A stretch of 36,604 nt of DNA, taken from Kribbella caucasensis. Lineage in GTDB: Bacteria > Actinomycetota > Actinomycetes > Propionibacteriales > Kribbellaceae. Position 1 is the stretch's first letter, and every line of letters starts with the position of its first letter. The notes under the pieces are model-generated. The model was not told where the DNA came from and ran no database searches. It saw only the letters and a list, made by a program, of their open reading frames with translations. Made by a program: the position numbers and the translations under genes. This document shows, in pieces, positions 1-7,817 of the stretch. Location of the stretch: NCBI RefSeq assembly GCF_004361855.1, contig NZ_SNWQ01000043.1, positions 1 to 36,604 on the forward strand. Reading direction: 5' to 3'.

Positions 1-68
1 TCCTCGCCGAGCGCGGCGTACTCACCCACGGTGAGCAGATGGGCGGGCGGCAGCGGGTTGGCTGTCAT
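1..68 (-). CDS. Uma2 family endonuclease (DUF820), N-terminal part only
   Basis: The minus strand reads MTANPLPPAHLLTVGEYAAL and runs off the left edge after 22 residues. The opening with a proline-rich stretch followed by LLTVxEYAALGE is typical of actinobacterial Uma2/DUF820 proteins, a PD-(D/E)XK-like fold of poorly known role. A strong GGAGGA ribosome-binding site lies 5 to 10 bases before the ATG at 68. The catalytic region is outside the window, so the family call rests on the N terminus alone. Confidence 0.6.
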   Translation of the reverse strand, partial: MTANPLPPAHLLTVGEYAALGE

Positions 69-247
69 CGTCTCCTCCTCATCTCCAGGGACCATCGTTC
101 CATGCGTCAGTAGCTTCAGTGCGGAGCCGGGTCGACACGCTCGGTCGCAAGACCGGCTGAGGGTGACTCCGCTCCCTGAGCAAGGGTGGGTGGTGGCACG
201 CCCATATGGCGTGCTCAAGAGGGTCCTCCCGATGGTCGCCGAGGGAC

Positions 248-526
248 TCACCAACCGGGCCGACGCTCGCAGCCATGCGGACAGACCGGGCCGAGAGGTT
301 GTGGCGGGACAGTTCCCGTTTGCTTGAAGAGTTTGCCGAGTGCGAGCGCCGGGGCGTAGCCCATGAGCTCGGGTTCCATCGCTGCGGTCGCGACTGCTTC
401 GAGGGTGACCAGCCCGGGCAGGCCGAGGTTGCGTGCGGCCGATTCGCGCGCGAGCACGATGGCCGCGCCACCGTCGTTGATTCCGGACGCGTTGCCCGCG
501 GTGACTGTGCCTTCGCGAGCAAACAC
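248..526 (-). pseudogene. Thiolase (acetyl-CoA acetyltransferase) internal fragment
   Basis: Residues 2-71 of this frame carry the thiolase block GTVTAGNASGINDGGAAIVL and then MGYAPALALGKLFKQTG, matching the middle of thiolase II enzymes (about residues 230-300 of the normal ~390). The N-terminal half with the nucleophilic cysteine and the C-terminal part with the GxGG/Cys region are both absent. After about position 314 the frame loses similarity. It is a remnant and cannot be active. A different coding scrap follows on the plus strand at 538-620. Confidence 0.75.
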
Positions 527-537
527 CGGCCGGACGA

Positions 538-620
538 TGATCGATCTCTACGACCGGGACGCCGTTGACGAACTCGCCCGCTATATCCGCGACATGCTGC
601 TGAGCAAAGGCGCCGCATAG
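538..620 (+). pseudogene. C-terminal scrap of an unidentified protein
   Basis: The plus-strand frame ends with MIDLYDRDAVDELARYIRDM followed by LLSKGAA and a TAG stop. It looks like an amphipathic C-terminal helix, for example of a TetR-type regulator, although no DNA-binding domain is present upstream. It abuts the thiolase fragment of the opposite strand at about 530, which suggests a deletion joint. The identification is weak. Confidence 0.25.
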
Positions 621-622
621 CT

Positions 623-1597
623 CTACCGGTCGTGGACCCGTGGACCACACCAGTCGATGACCGTGCGAGCGTAATCGGCGGGGACTTCGAACGGCGGCGC
701 GTGACCCACGCGGTGGAGGATCACCAGGTTCCAGTCGGGCCGCTGCGCCGTCCAGTCATCGATCGACGCGCGGGGAGTGAGGCGATCCTCATCGCCCCAG
801 ACAAGGAGAGTCGGCGACGCGACCCGGCGCATCGCGTCGAGCACGAGTCGCCGCCGGACGAACATCAGCGACATCAGCGAGGCATACACTGTGACCGCGC
901 TTCCCAAGCGCGTCGGCTCGACCGCCGACATCTCGTCCCGCATGAGCCCGGCGATTTCCGGCGACATTCTCGTCAGGTCACCGCCCGTATTCCATTTGCT
1001 GTCCGCAATCGACGCGGGATCGTCCAGTACCCGCAGCTGCGCAGCGAGGATGCGCCGCCCCGAAACGCGGAGCAGCACAAGGGCGACCGGTGCGACGGTG
1101 GCCAACCCCGCCCTGCCGAGGGTTTGCCACATGCGCGCCTGGCCGTCGCTGAGCGGGGGAGGAAGTGCCGGCACCACCAACACGAGCCCGTCAACCCGTT
1201 CGGGTGCCTGGTCGGCGAACAGCAACGCAATCATCCCGCCCGCCGACCAGCCGTGAACCGTGACCCGATCTAGCTCGAGTGCGTCAGTGAAATCGCGCAG
1301 GAACAGCGCGTTGGTTTCGATGCTCGCCGCGCGCCGGTTCGGCAGCGCGGTGTGGCCGGCGATCGTGCCGGGCAGGTCTACCGCGATCGCGTGCGCGTGT
1401 GGTCGCAGTTCCGCGAGTACGTCGAGCCAGTTCGAGGCGCTGTTGGCCGGGTTGGGAACGAGCAGGTGAACCGGCACTTCCGACGTCCGCGTCAGATCAG
1501 TTTCCAGGTAGTGCACCTTCGTGCCGTGCACATCGACTGTCTCGCTGCGAATTCCGGACCAGCGTGCGGCGCGCTCACCCCAGTCGGTGTACTGCAT
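623..1597 (-). CDS. Alpha/beta hydrolase
   Basis: A 324-residue alpha/beta hydrolase-fold protein. The nucleophile elbow GWSAGG lies at about residues 116-121 (Ser118). The acid lies in LVWGDEDRLTP and the catalytic histidine in HRVGHAPPFEVP near the C terminus, so all three triad positions are present. HLLVPNPANSASNW corresponds to the oxyanion-hole region but has lost the usual HG dipeptide. There is no signal peptide, so it is probably cytoplasmic. The ATG at 1597 gives a normal family N terminus (MQYTDWGERAARWSG). The substrate cannot be told from sequence. It is monocistronic. Confidence 0.88.
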   Translation of the reverse strand: MQYTDWGERAARWSGIRSETVDVHGTKVHYLETDLTRTSEVPVHLLVPNPANSASNWLDVLAELRPHAHAIAVDLPGTIAGHTALPNRRAASIETNALFLRDFTDALELDRVTVHGWSAGGMIALLFADQAPERVDGLVLVVPALPPPLSDGQARMWQTLGRAGLATVAPVALVLLRVSGRRILAAQLRVLDDPASIADSKWNTGGDLTRMSPEIAGLMRDEMSAVEPTRLGSAVTVYASLMSLMFVRRRLVLDAMRRVASPTLLVWGDEDRLTPRASIDDWTAQRPDWNLVILHRVGHAPPFEVPADYARTVIDWCGPRVHDR

Positions 1598-2144
1598 TAC
1601 CCCACGCTACGCCCGTCGACAGGGGCTTGCGCGAACTCACCGCCGCGCCGCGCTCAACGACACCAACCGCCTGTCCCAACTCGCCCAACCCTTACTGCTG
1701 CTCGCCCGCAGCGTCGACGACGACACCTACATCGACGCCCGAGCCGAAGACGTTCGGCCGCGCGCTCGCGGCGGTCGCCTCCCGCTACCCCCGGCCGAAT
1801 CGAACTGCGCTGCGAACGAGACACTGCGCTGGAAGCCGGGTAGGGGAGGCCTGCGAGGTGTCATCCCCGGACCGGAGCTGGAGGCCATCCGAGATGACTC
1901 TCGGCAGTAGATGACACCTCCAATCCGGGATTTAGGTCCACCCCTCGCGAAGTGCCTGGTCAGAGGGTCTTCGGCCGCGGCATCGGCGTCGCCAGGAGAT
2001 TCAAGCCGATCGCACCCCGCGGATCGGTCGCGAGGCGGCCTCGCTCCTTCCGAAGCGGCAACCCGGCTCGTGGCGTCGCCGACGCCCTAGGCGCAAGATG
2101 AACTCGTTCTGCCTACGATGTTGATGACAGGCGGGAGTCCCCGG
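1598..2144. other. Intergenic stretch with no recognised gene
   Basis: Several frames are open over 1600-1914, but none gives a family I recognise or has a convincing start. The longest plus-strand frame contains LNDTNRLSQLAQPLLLLARS, which could be a remnant. The only structured element is the 11-bp inverted repeat at 1855-1920. The part from 1921 to 2117 shows nothing. Confidence 0.5.
1855..1920. repeat. 11-bp perfect inverted repeat, 44-bp spacer
   Basis: GAGGTGTCATC at 1855-1865 is matched exactly by its reverse complement GATGACACCTC at 1910-1920. The 44-bp spacer carries no ORF. It could be a miniature element, a paired half-site operator or chance. No target duplication was recognised. 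Confidence 0.4.
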
Positions 2145-2495
2145 ATGACGACAGCGCACGCCGCCTTCGATTCGTGGGCGCCGACGTACGAGCTCAGCGA
2201 ACTCCAGCGGTTGTTGTTCGAACCGGTGCATCGAACGGTTCTTGAGTTGGTGCACGAGAATGTACCGCGCGGCGCCAGGGCGCTGGACGTCGGCTGCGGA
2301 GCAGATGCCGACGTGGAGGAAGACCGGCGGAGTCGTTGGCCCTTCGATCGCCCGCGCGGCCGGCGGATGGAGTCGTTGCTGACTGATTGCGGGCTGGATG
2401 TCGTCGACTATCATCTGGCACCGGTTCATGGTCCGGTCCCTAGCATCCATGTCCTGGTCGCGCGCCCGCGACCCAGTTCCGGGGTGACAGCGTGA
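2145..2495 (+). pseudogene. Class I SAM methyltransferase with internal deletion
   Basis: The first 48 residues from ATG 2145 (MTTAHAAFDSWAPTYELSEL onward) end in the SAM-binding motif I ALDVGCG. The sequence then passes through a short unrelated linker straight into a normal methyltransferase tail (RRMESLLTDCGLDVVDYHLA, then PVHGPVPSIHVLVARP). The central ~100 residues that complete the Rossmann fold (motifs II-IV and the typical LRPGG loop) are missing. The frame stays open, but the product should not bind SAM. A short open tail (to about 2565) beyond the stop may be a further scrap. Confidence 0.7.
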
Positions 2496-2610
2496 TCTCG
2501 ATGGGCAGGCAGCGAATCTGGTGCGCGCCGCGAGCCTGACCGGCACCGGCGTCTGGTCCGGTTGAGCGCGCTCAGGGGTGATGCTCTCGACGAACCATCC
2601 CCAACGGGTA

Positions 2611-3288
2611 TCACGCTGGGCGCACCTGATCGGCCAGATCCTCGAAGTCTGCGACGACGAGGTCTGGAGCCAGGAAGGTCTTTGGGTACGGTGTGCGGCG
2701 CCGGTCGATGTACCAGCCCTGTAATCCGGCTCGCTTGGCTCCGTCGATGTCCCACGGGTGGACCGCCGCCAGTGCCATCCGGTCAAGGCCGGTGCCGCAC
2801 ACCTCGGCGGCGTACTCGTAGGCCGCCTGGTGCGGCTTCCAGCGAGCTGGCGTCGTTACGTCGAGCCGGTGCTCAAGCAGGTGCAGCAGGCCGGCGTCGG
2901 CGAACATTTGCTCGGACAGTGTGGCGGATCCGTTGGTAAGTGTCACGATCCGCAGCCCGAGATCGTGCAGGCGTCGCAGCCCGGGGACGACATCGGGGTG
3001 CAGGCTGAGCTGGGTGAACCCGGAGAGCACGCTACGGATGGTCTGCTCGGTGGGTTCGATCCCGGCTGCGGAGAGTTGGGCGGCCAGGACGTCGGCGCCG
3101 ATCGCGCCGAACTCGGCTGTTGCGCCGCCCACGGTCAGGGCGAATCCGTCGCGCAGGGTGGCGGCGAACCAGGTGTCCAGGCTGTGCCCGGGCAGTCCGG
3201 CGTCTTCGAATCGCTGGCGTAGCGGCGTTAGGTCGGACAGCGTCTCGTTGACGTCCAGGACCAGCACGTCGGGGTGGTTTGCGCTCAT
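2611..3288 (-). CDS. HAD-family hydrolase, haloacid dehalogenase type II-like (copy 1)
   Basis: A 225-residue protein of the HAD superfamily, type II 2-haloacid dehalogenase branch. Motif I is VLDVNETLSD with nucleophile Asp12, motif II is IVTLTNGS, the lysine motif is PARWKPHQAAYEYAA, and motif III is VHPWDIDGAKRAG. All catalytic positions are present. Family members remove halide from 2-haloacids, but many act on other small substrates. The ATG at 3288 is preceded by GAGG. It faces the TetR gene across 50 bp that hold one palindromic operator, and a close paralogue of the whole pair lies at 18.46-19.78 kb. Confidence 0.9.
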   Translation of the reverse strand: MSANHPDVLVLDVNETLSDLTPLRQRFEDAGLPGHSLDTWFAATLRDGFALTVGGATAEFGAIGADVLAAQLSAAGIEPTEQTIRSVLSGFTQLSLHPDVVPGLRRLHDLGLRIVTLTNGSATLSEQMFADAGLLHLLEHRLDVTTPARWKPHQAAYEYAAEVCGTGLDRMALAAVHPWDIDGAKRAGLQGWYIDRRRTPYPKTFLAPDLVVADFEDLADQVRPA

Positions 3289-3301
3289 CGTGACCTCGCT
3301 T

Positions 3302-3327
3302 TATCTTGGACTGGTCGTTCCAAGATA
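3302..3327. promoter_or_regulatory. Palindromic operator of the TetR/HAD pair, copy 1
   Basis: TATCTTGGA (3302-3310), an 8-nt spacer CTGGTCGT, then TCCAAGATA (3319-3327) form a perfect 9-bp inverted repeat between the two divergent starts (3288 and 3339). Read on the matching strand, 25 of 26 positions are the same as the core of the operator at 19064-19089, including the non-palindromic spacer. TetR proteins usually bind such sites in their own divergent promoter, so this is very likely the TetR operator. Confidence 0.85.
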
Positions 3328-3338
3328 GGTGGTGTCTG

Positions 3339-3920
3339 GTGGCAGATGTCAAACACTTCGATCCCGATCGAGTGCTGGGTCTGGCGGAGTTGGTGTTCTG
3401 GCGACGCGGTGCAGGCTCGACCGGGATCCAGGATGTGCTCACGGCGACCGGGCTGAGCAGGTCGAGTCTCTACAACACCTTCGGCGGTAAGGAGGACCTG
3501 TATGAGCTGGTGATGCGGCGGTACCTCGACCAGCGGTCGCGGCCGATGTTCGCTCGCCTGGCCGCGGATCGGCGGGGTCTGCCCGCGATCAGCAGCTTCT
3601 TCTCTCGGTTGATCGGCGTGCGCTGCTCGGGTGAGTTCGCCGGCTGGGGCTGCCTGGTGTCGAATGCCCACCTGGAGGATTCGCCCGTGGGCGCCAAGGT
3701 GGTGCTGGACGAGCATCAGGCTGCGCTGAGCATTGTTCTCCATGCCGCGTTGAAGGTTGCCGACGACAAGCATCAGCTCCGGCCCGGTCTGGACCTCGCG
3801 GCAACTGCCGAGCACCTCACGCTGCTGGCGTACGCCATCAATCTGCGCTCTCGCGCCGGCGTTCAAGCCGAACCTCTGCAGGCCGCTGTACGCGCAGCCC
3901 TGGCCCCGCTCGTCGTCTGA
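3339..3920 (+). CDS. TetR/AcrR family transcriptional regulator (copy 1)
   Basis: A 193-residue TetR regulator read from the GTG at 3339, where the sequence begins VADVKHFDPDRVLGLAELVF. This start is chosen because the paralogue at 18.46-19.05 kb begins at the same place (VPDVKHFDAD). The upstream frame would run through the operator. The helix-turn-helix is GIQDVLTATGLSRSSLYNTF followed by GGKEDLYELVMRRYL, and the rest is a ligand-binding domain with GWGCLVSNAHLEDSP. It probably represses itself and the divergent HAD gene. A perfect hairpin follows the gene. Confidence 0.9.
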   Translation: MADVKHFDPDRVLGLAELVFWRRGAGSTGIQDVLTATGLSRSSLYNTFGGKEDLYELVMRRYLDQRSRPMFARLAADRRGLPAISSFFSRLIGVRCSGEFAGWGCLVSNAHLEDSPVGAKVVLDEHQAALSIVLHAALKVADDKHQLRPGLDLAATAEHLTLLAYAINLRSRAGVQAEPLQAAVRAALAPLVV

Positions 3921-3934
3921 CCCGCTCGACCGAC

Positions 3935-3970
3935 CCGGTCTGGTCGTTTCCCCCGTGACGACCAGACCGG
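3935..3970. terminator. Bidirectional hairpin terminator
   Basis: A perfect 13-bp stem (CCGGTCTGGTCGT at 3935-3947, its complement at 3958-3970) with a 10-nt loop lies between two convergent genes (stops at 3920 and 3996). There is no T-run, which is common for actinobacterial terminators. Confidence 0.75.
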
Positions 3971-3995
3971 ACTTGTGTCCAGCGGGCCGTGACTG

Positions 3996-4353
3996 TTACG
4001 AGCCGCTCGCCGAAAGCAGGAAGCGTGGGGGAGCGCCGTTCAGCGCTGCGTCTGATCTGAGCCACGCCGAGGTCCAGGCCGGATAGCGCCGCTCGATCTC
4101 GGAGAGCAGATGCTGACGCGCTCGGACCCCTGTCGCCGCCTGGTGGGACTGCCACCTTGAGTAGCGCTTCTCGGGACGGTGGTGGGGCGGCGTTCTCCAG
4201 GAGGTGCAGGTTGCGGAGGACTCCTGCGCAGGTTCCGATGGTGAGGAACAGCAGGAGCGAGACGAATGGCGGTGTCGTTGCCAGGGCGAGTGTCGCTCCG
4301 GTCAGAACGACCAGCCCGGCCACACTCGACCAGATGGTCCGGTAAGCCCTCAT
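3996..4353 (-). pseudogene. Small membrane protein, apparent frameshift
   Basis: The N terminus MRAYRTIWSSVAGLVVLTGA has two predicted membrane helices (about residues 8-28 and 30-47), then NLHLLENAAPPPSREALL. At about 4160 the natural continuation moves to another frame, reading RWQSHQAATGVRARQHLLSE and then a helix-rich tail ending APPRFLLSASGS at the TAA of 3996-3998. One base has to be dropped near CTACTCAAGG to join the parts, giving about 118 residues. The unshifted frame runs on to 3838 as arginine-rich sequence that overlaps the TetR gene. It starts 2 nt after the upstream PRC-like gene, so they form one operon. The function is unknown. Confidence 0.65.
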
Positions 4354-4355
4354 GG

Positions 4356-4748
4356 TCAGAACCAGTGTTCGCGTTCGACCGTCAACTCGGTGACGGCGGC
4401 TGACAGGCGCACTGCGTCGTCGTCGGCCACCGCGATCTGGTCGGGGAGAACATAGAGATCGTTGTCCATCAGCCCTGCCCCGGTCACCTTGAGGAACCCC
4501 TGCCGGACAAGCTCTTCCGCAAGTTCTGCGTCGACTTGCGGCTCGGTCTCGGTCAGTGCGCGAGCGAAGGCAGTCTCGAGGTCTTCGTCGGCGGTCGGGC
4601 GGTCCGCGGTCGGGCGGTCTGCGGTGGGAGTACCGCGCTTGATGTATTTCACTGAGCCGACCAAGCGGCCCGTCGCGTCGATGACGGGCATCCCGACCCA
4701 GATCCCGGCCAGCTGGGATGATCCAGGGGTGGACGGCCGCTCAGCCAC
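4356..4748 (-). CDS. PRC-barrel-like small protein with TADRP repeats
   Basis: A 130-residue protein starting at the GTG of 4748 (AAGGGA lies upstream). Residues 15-39 (IWVGMPVIDATGRLVGSVKY) look like a PRC-barrel or DUF2171-type strand pair, a small beta domain found in soluble adaptor proteins. Residues 42-53 hold TADRPTADRPTAD, encoded by a 15-bp tandem repeat, followed by an acidic, helix-forming tail with LYVLPDQIAVADDDAVRLS. There is no signal peptide or membrane segment. It is followed after 2 nt by the small membrane protein. The function is unknown and the PRC assignment is tentative. Confidence 0.65.
   Translation of the reverse strand: MAERPSTPGSSQLAGIWVGMPVIDATGRLVGSVKYIKRGTPTADRPTADRPTADEDLETAFARALTETEPQVDAELAEELVRQGFLKVTGAGLMDNDLYVLPDQIAVADDDAVRLSAAVTELTVEREHWF
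4591..4629. repeat. 15-bp in-frame tandem repeat
   Basis: GCGGTCGGGCGGTCC (4591-4605) and GCGGTCGGGCGGTCT (4606-4620) differ at one base, and a partial third unit begins at 4621. They encode the TADRP pentapeptides of the PRC-like protein. Copy number may vary between strains by slippage. Confidence 0.8.
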
Positions 4749-4971
4749 GAGGATTCCCTTCTTCTGCTCACAGACCCCTGTCTAGCGCGTTGCTGGGCCG
4801 CGGTCCCGGCCCAGCGGAGGAACGACACACGATCTCAAAGTCTCCTCAGCGTCATCGTCAACTTTGCCGGTTGGCCGAGCGCCTGGACGTGAACCGGCGT
4901 GAGGTGGTGATCGACCTGACCGCGGAAGGTCGCCCGGGCGGCAAGCCGCCTGGGCTGGTAAGGCAGCAGAT

Positions 4972-5553
4972 TCAGGAGGACCGCAGGGCGGCGTAGTCGG
5001 CGGCTGTCAGTGGCTCGGTCGTCAGTGCTCCGTCGGCGAGGAGCGCTTCGACCGCCACGCCGTGTCGCTGGAAGGTCACCTCGTCGACGGTTGGCAGGGC
5101 GGTGACGGACAGGACGATCTGTCCGACGGCCAGGACATTTTCGGCGGCCGATCGGCCCTCGGTTTCGCCGGACAGTTCGAGAACGACCCGCTTTCCCTGA
5201 ACGTCGGCAACGGTCAACGTGAGCTCGGGCGGAAGGGCAGAGGTGATGCCGTCGGATTGTTCGGTGTCGTTGGGCCCGGTCATCAACGCTTGGATGACGG
5301 CGGCCAAACGATCGGCCGGCGTGGTGGTCGGCGCTTCGCGGGCGAGGGCGAACAGTCGGTCATTGCGGACGAAATGTACCTGGAGGGTCGGGCTGCCGGG
5401 CGTGGCCGTGGGCTGTGGGATGGTCGGTGCGCCGGTGCCCCGCAGATGGGACGGGATCGCTTCGGGTTGGATCGGGGCAGGTTCTTGCTGGACAGGTACG
5501 CCGCAGCCGACCAGCAGCATCAGGAAGGAGATGACGCAGACGGTCTTCCTCAT
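4972..5553 (-). CDS. GerMN-domain lipoprotein
   Basis: Read from the ATG at 5553 (MRKTVCVISFLMLLVGCGVP), this is a 193-residue lipoprotein with lipobox LVGC (Cys17). After a proline-rich linker comes a GerMN domain: LQVHFVRNDRLFALAREAP, a helix ADRLAAVIQALMTGP, then the SALPPELTLTVADVQGKRVV and LAVGQIVLSVTALPTVDEVT blocks. GerMN domains occur in GerM and in the LpqB partner of the MtrAB system. The start overlaps the kinase stop by 4 nt (ATGA), so it is the last gene of the regulator-kinase-lipoprotein operon. It probably modulates kinase signalling from the outer face of the membrane. The longer upstream frame to 5613 lies within the kinase and is rejected. Confidence 0.88.
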   Translation of the reverse strand: MRKTVCVISFLMLLVGCGVPVQQEPAPIQPEAIPSHLRGTGAPTIPQPTATPGSPTLQVHFVRNDRLFALAREAPTTTPADRLAAVIQALMTGPNDTEQSDGITSALPPELTLTVADVQGKRVVLELSGETEGRSAAENVLAVGQIVLSVTALPTVDEVTFQRHGVAVEALLADGALTTEPLTAADYAALRSS

Positions 5554-6911
5554 GACTCGATCTCCGGAAGTCGTACGACGAACCGGGCACCCCCGCTGGG
5601 AGACGCCGTACACCAGACAGAGCCGCCATGCACAGCGGCTGTTTCGGCCACCAGTGCGAGGCCGAGGCCGGTTCCCGACGACGAGCCACGTTTGGTCGCT
5701 CCGGTGGCGAAACGCTCGAACACGCGCTCCCGCTCGTGCGGCGGAATGCCCGCGCCGGAGTCGTCGACCAGCACCAGCACGTCGTTTCCGGTGCGGCTGA
5801 TCTCGATCGCGGTCAGTCCGGCGCCGTGTGTCTCGGCGTTCTCGAAGAGGTTGCGGAACAATCTGCTCAGGCGGGGTTTGTCGGCGAGGACGAGAGCATC
5901 GTCGGCACCGCTGAGGAGCGTAGGCTCACGACCGATCTCGCTGAGAACCTGCCGTAGTAGCTCGGCGAGATCGATCGTCGCATCTGGGCGGCGATCGAGC
6001 CCGGCGTCGGATCGGGCGAGCTCGAGCAGGTCGTCGAGCAGGCGCCGGAAGCGTTGCAGGTCCGCGGTCACGAGATCGAGGGCGCGCTGTGCTCGCTCGG
6101 GGAGCTCGTCGCGGCGGGCGTTCAGCAGGTCCACGCTGCCGACCAGCGTCGTCAGGGGCGATCGGAGCTCATGGCTGACGTCCGCGGCGAGCCGTGCGTC
6201 GCGGTTGATCCGCTGCTGCAGGGTGTCGACCATGCTGTTGAAGGATCCGACGATCGTGGCGAGCTCCGGATCATCGGTCGCCGGAAGCCGGGTATCGAGC
6301 TCCCCGCCCGCGATCGACGCGGCGGTGACGGCGACCCGGTTGAGCGGAGTGACGACCGACCTGCTGGCCCAGGCGCCCAGCGCCGCTCCGGCTGCTGTCG
6401 CCACCAGAGCGCCTCCGATCAGGATGCCGCTGAGCAGGCGGAGGATGCCGTCGAGCTCGGTCAGCGGCGCGATCTCGTAGAACTCGGCTTGCACCGACGG
6501 CAGCGGTACGCCGACCACCAACGACGGCCCGTCGTCGGACCGGAACCGCTGTGCCGCGGCGTCTCCTTCAGCGAGCTGTTGCCGGAGCCCGGCAGGTACG
6601 GCGTCGCGGCCTTGATCGAGCGCCGAGGCGTACCACTGACCCCGCCACTTGAGGATGATCGTGTGCCCGGCGGGAGTTCCGGCTGCGGTGAGTACTGCGG
6701 AGACGTCGGCGCCGGCGCTTTCCAGCCGTCGTTGCACGAATGCCGCGTCCGCGAAGGTCTGGTGCTGCACCACCCGCTCGCGCTGACCCAGGAGATAGCC
6801 GCGGGCCAGCAGATAGGTGCTCGTCGCGAAGACGGTGGACACCAGCAGCGCTACCGCTGCGAACGCCATGACAATCCGGTGCCGCAGACTCAATGCGCGG
6901 AGGGTTGGCAT
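5550..6911 (-). CDS. Sensor histidine kinase of the GerMN operon
   Basis: A 453-residue membrane kinase. The first membrane helix is about residues 13-37, an extracytoplasmic sensor region runs to about 155, and the second helix lies at about 160-183. A HAMP domain follows (VVTPLNRVAVTAASIAGGEL), then the H-box DVSHELRSPLTTL with the phosphorylated His near residue 247, the N-box RLFRNLFENAETHG, and the G boxes DDSGAGIPPHERERVFERF and GTGLGLALVAETAAVHGG. All kinase motifs are intact. The ATG at 6911 overlaps the regulator stop as TGATG, and a GTG one codon upstream is also possible. It is paired with the regulator at 6911-7612. The layout resembles mtrA-mtrB-lpqB. Confidence 0.93.
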   Translation of the reverse strand: MPTLRALSLRHRIVMAFAAVALLVSTVFATSTYLLARGYLLGQRERVVQHQTFADAAFVQRRLESAGADVSAVLTAAGTPAGHTIILKWRGQWYASALDQGRDAVPAGLRQQLAEGDAAAQRFRSDDGPSLVVGVPLPSVQAEFYEIAPLTELDGILRLLSGILIGGALVATAAGAALGAWASRSVVTPLNRVAVTAASIAGGELDTRLPATDDPELATIVGSFNSMVDTLQQRINRDARLAADVSHELRSPLTTLVGSVDLLNARRDELPERAQRALDLVTADLQRFRRLLDDLLELARSDAGLDRRPDATIDLAELLRQVLSEIGREPTLLSGADDALVLADKPRLSRLFRNLFENAETHGAGLTAIEISRTGNDVLVLVDDSGAGIPPHERERVFERFATGATKRGSSSGTGLGLALVAETAAVHGGSVWCTASPSGGARFVVRLPEIES

Positions 6912-7612
6912 CACTGCGGATCCAGCCGGTAGCCCATCCCTCGCATCGTGACGACGAGCTGCGGCCGTCCGGGGTCACGCTCGATCTTGGTCCGCAGTCG
7001 TCTGATGTGGACATCCACGATGCGTTCGTCGCCGTAGTACCCGTGCTCCCAGACCGAGGCCAGCAGCGCCGAGCGGCTGAGGACCCGGCCGGGGGCCTGG
7101 GCAAGCTCGGCCAGTAGCCGGTATTCGGTGAGCGTCAGAGGGACGTCGTTGCCGTCGAGCATCACCGCGCCACGTGCCGTGGACAGCACCAACCTCCGAG
7201 ATGGATCGGAGTCCAGGATCACGTCGGGTTCGGCTGCCTCCGCGGTGGTGCGGAGACGTCGGCGGAGTGCTCGGAGTCTGGCGGTGATCTCTTTGACCTG
7301 AAAGGGTTTGGTGACGTAGTCGTCCGCGCCCGCCTCGAGCCCTGCCACGATGTCATGGGTGTCGGACCGGGCACTCACGATCACGATCGGTATGTCGCTC
7401 ATCCGGCGGACCTCACGGATACAGGTGTATCCGTCGATCTCACCCAGCATCAGATCCACCATCACCAGGTCGGGCATTGCGGACCGGACCTGTTCGAGCG
7501 CCGAAGGCGTGTCGGCCGCCTCGGCGACCTGGTAGCCCTCGTCCTCCAGCGCAAGGCGCAGAACGGCCCGGATTCGGTCGTCGTCCTCCACGACCAGGAC
7601 CTGCATCGGCAT
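6911..7612 (-). CDS. OmpR/PhoB-family response regulator
   Basis: A 233-residue regulator. The receiver domain (residues 1-120) has the acidic pair Asp10/Asp11, phospho-acceptor Asp53 in VMVDLMLGEIDGY, a Ser in IVIVSARSD and Lys102 in DDYVTKPFQ. The winged-helix output domain includes LTLTEYRLLAELAQAPGRVL and DERIVDVHIRRLRTKIERDP, which is close to the MtrA/CseB style. It is the first gene of a three-gene minus-strand operon with the kinase and the GerMN lipoprotein. Two 19-bp direct repeats lie just upstream and may be its own binding sites. Confidence 0.93.
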   Translation of the reverse strand: MPMQVLVVEDDDRIRAVLRLALEDEGYQVAEAADTPSALEQVRSAMPDLVMVDLMLGEIDGYTCIREVRRMSDIPIVIVSARSDTHDIVAGLEAGADDYVTKPFQVKEITARLRALRRRLRTTAEAAEPDVILDSDPSRRLVLSTARGAVMLDGNDVPLTLTEYRLLAELAQAPGRVLSRSALLASVWEHGYYGDERIVDVHIRRLRTKIERDPGRPQLVVTMRGMGYRLDPQ

Positions 7613-7662
7613 CGTCCCATCCTCGCAAGTGAACGGTCGCTTGTGACGGCCGGGGGCGCCGT

Positions 7663-7745
7663 GTCATCCGATCGTAAAGAACGACCGGCGGGACGGATGT
7701 CGATGGCGACAGGTGCGATCCCCCTCGTCATCCGATCGTCAAGAA
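7663..7745. promoter_or_regulatory. Two 19-bp direct repeats upstream of the regulator operon
   Basis: GTCATCCGATCGTAAAGAA (7663-7681) and GTCATCCGATCGTCAAGAA (7727-7745) differ at one base and start 64 bp apart in the 205-bp region between the regulator (start 7612) and the STAS gene (start 7818). OmpR-type regulators bind direct repeats, so they may mediate autoregulation or control of the divergent gene. Each contains the short palindrome CGATCG. Confidence 0.6.
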
Positions 7746-7817
7746 GGGATACGACCGATCTCAAACTGCGGGGACCAGAGTGGTATCAGCTTGCAACTAC
7801 TTTGAAAGGGCCCGTCG

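Noticed and set aside
2563..2574. Perfect 12-bp palindrome TGAGCGCGCTCA as an operator
   Set aside because: It lies between the end of a pseudogene and the end of a gene, not in a promoter. At this GC content such a palindrome can arise by chance.
4718..4996. Plus-strand 92-residue frame in the gap between the PRC-like and GerMN genes
   Set aside because: It overlaps both neighbours, has no ribosome-binding site and shows no recognisable domain.
5062..6480. Long plus-strand frame opposite the kinase and GerMN genes
   Set aside because: Low-complexity Ser/Arg-rich translation with no domain. The minus-strand genes have full motifs.
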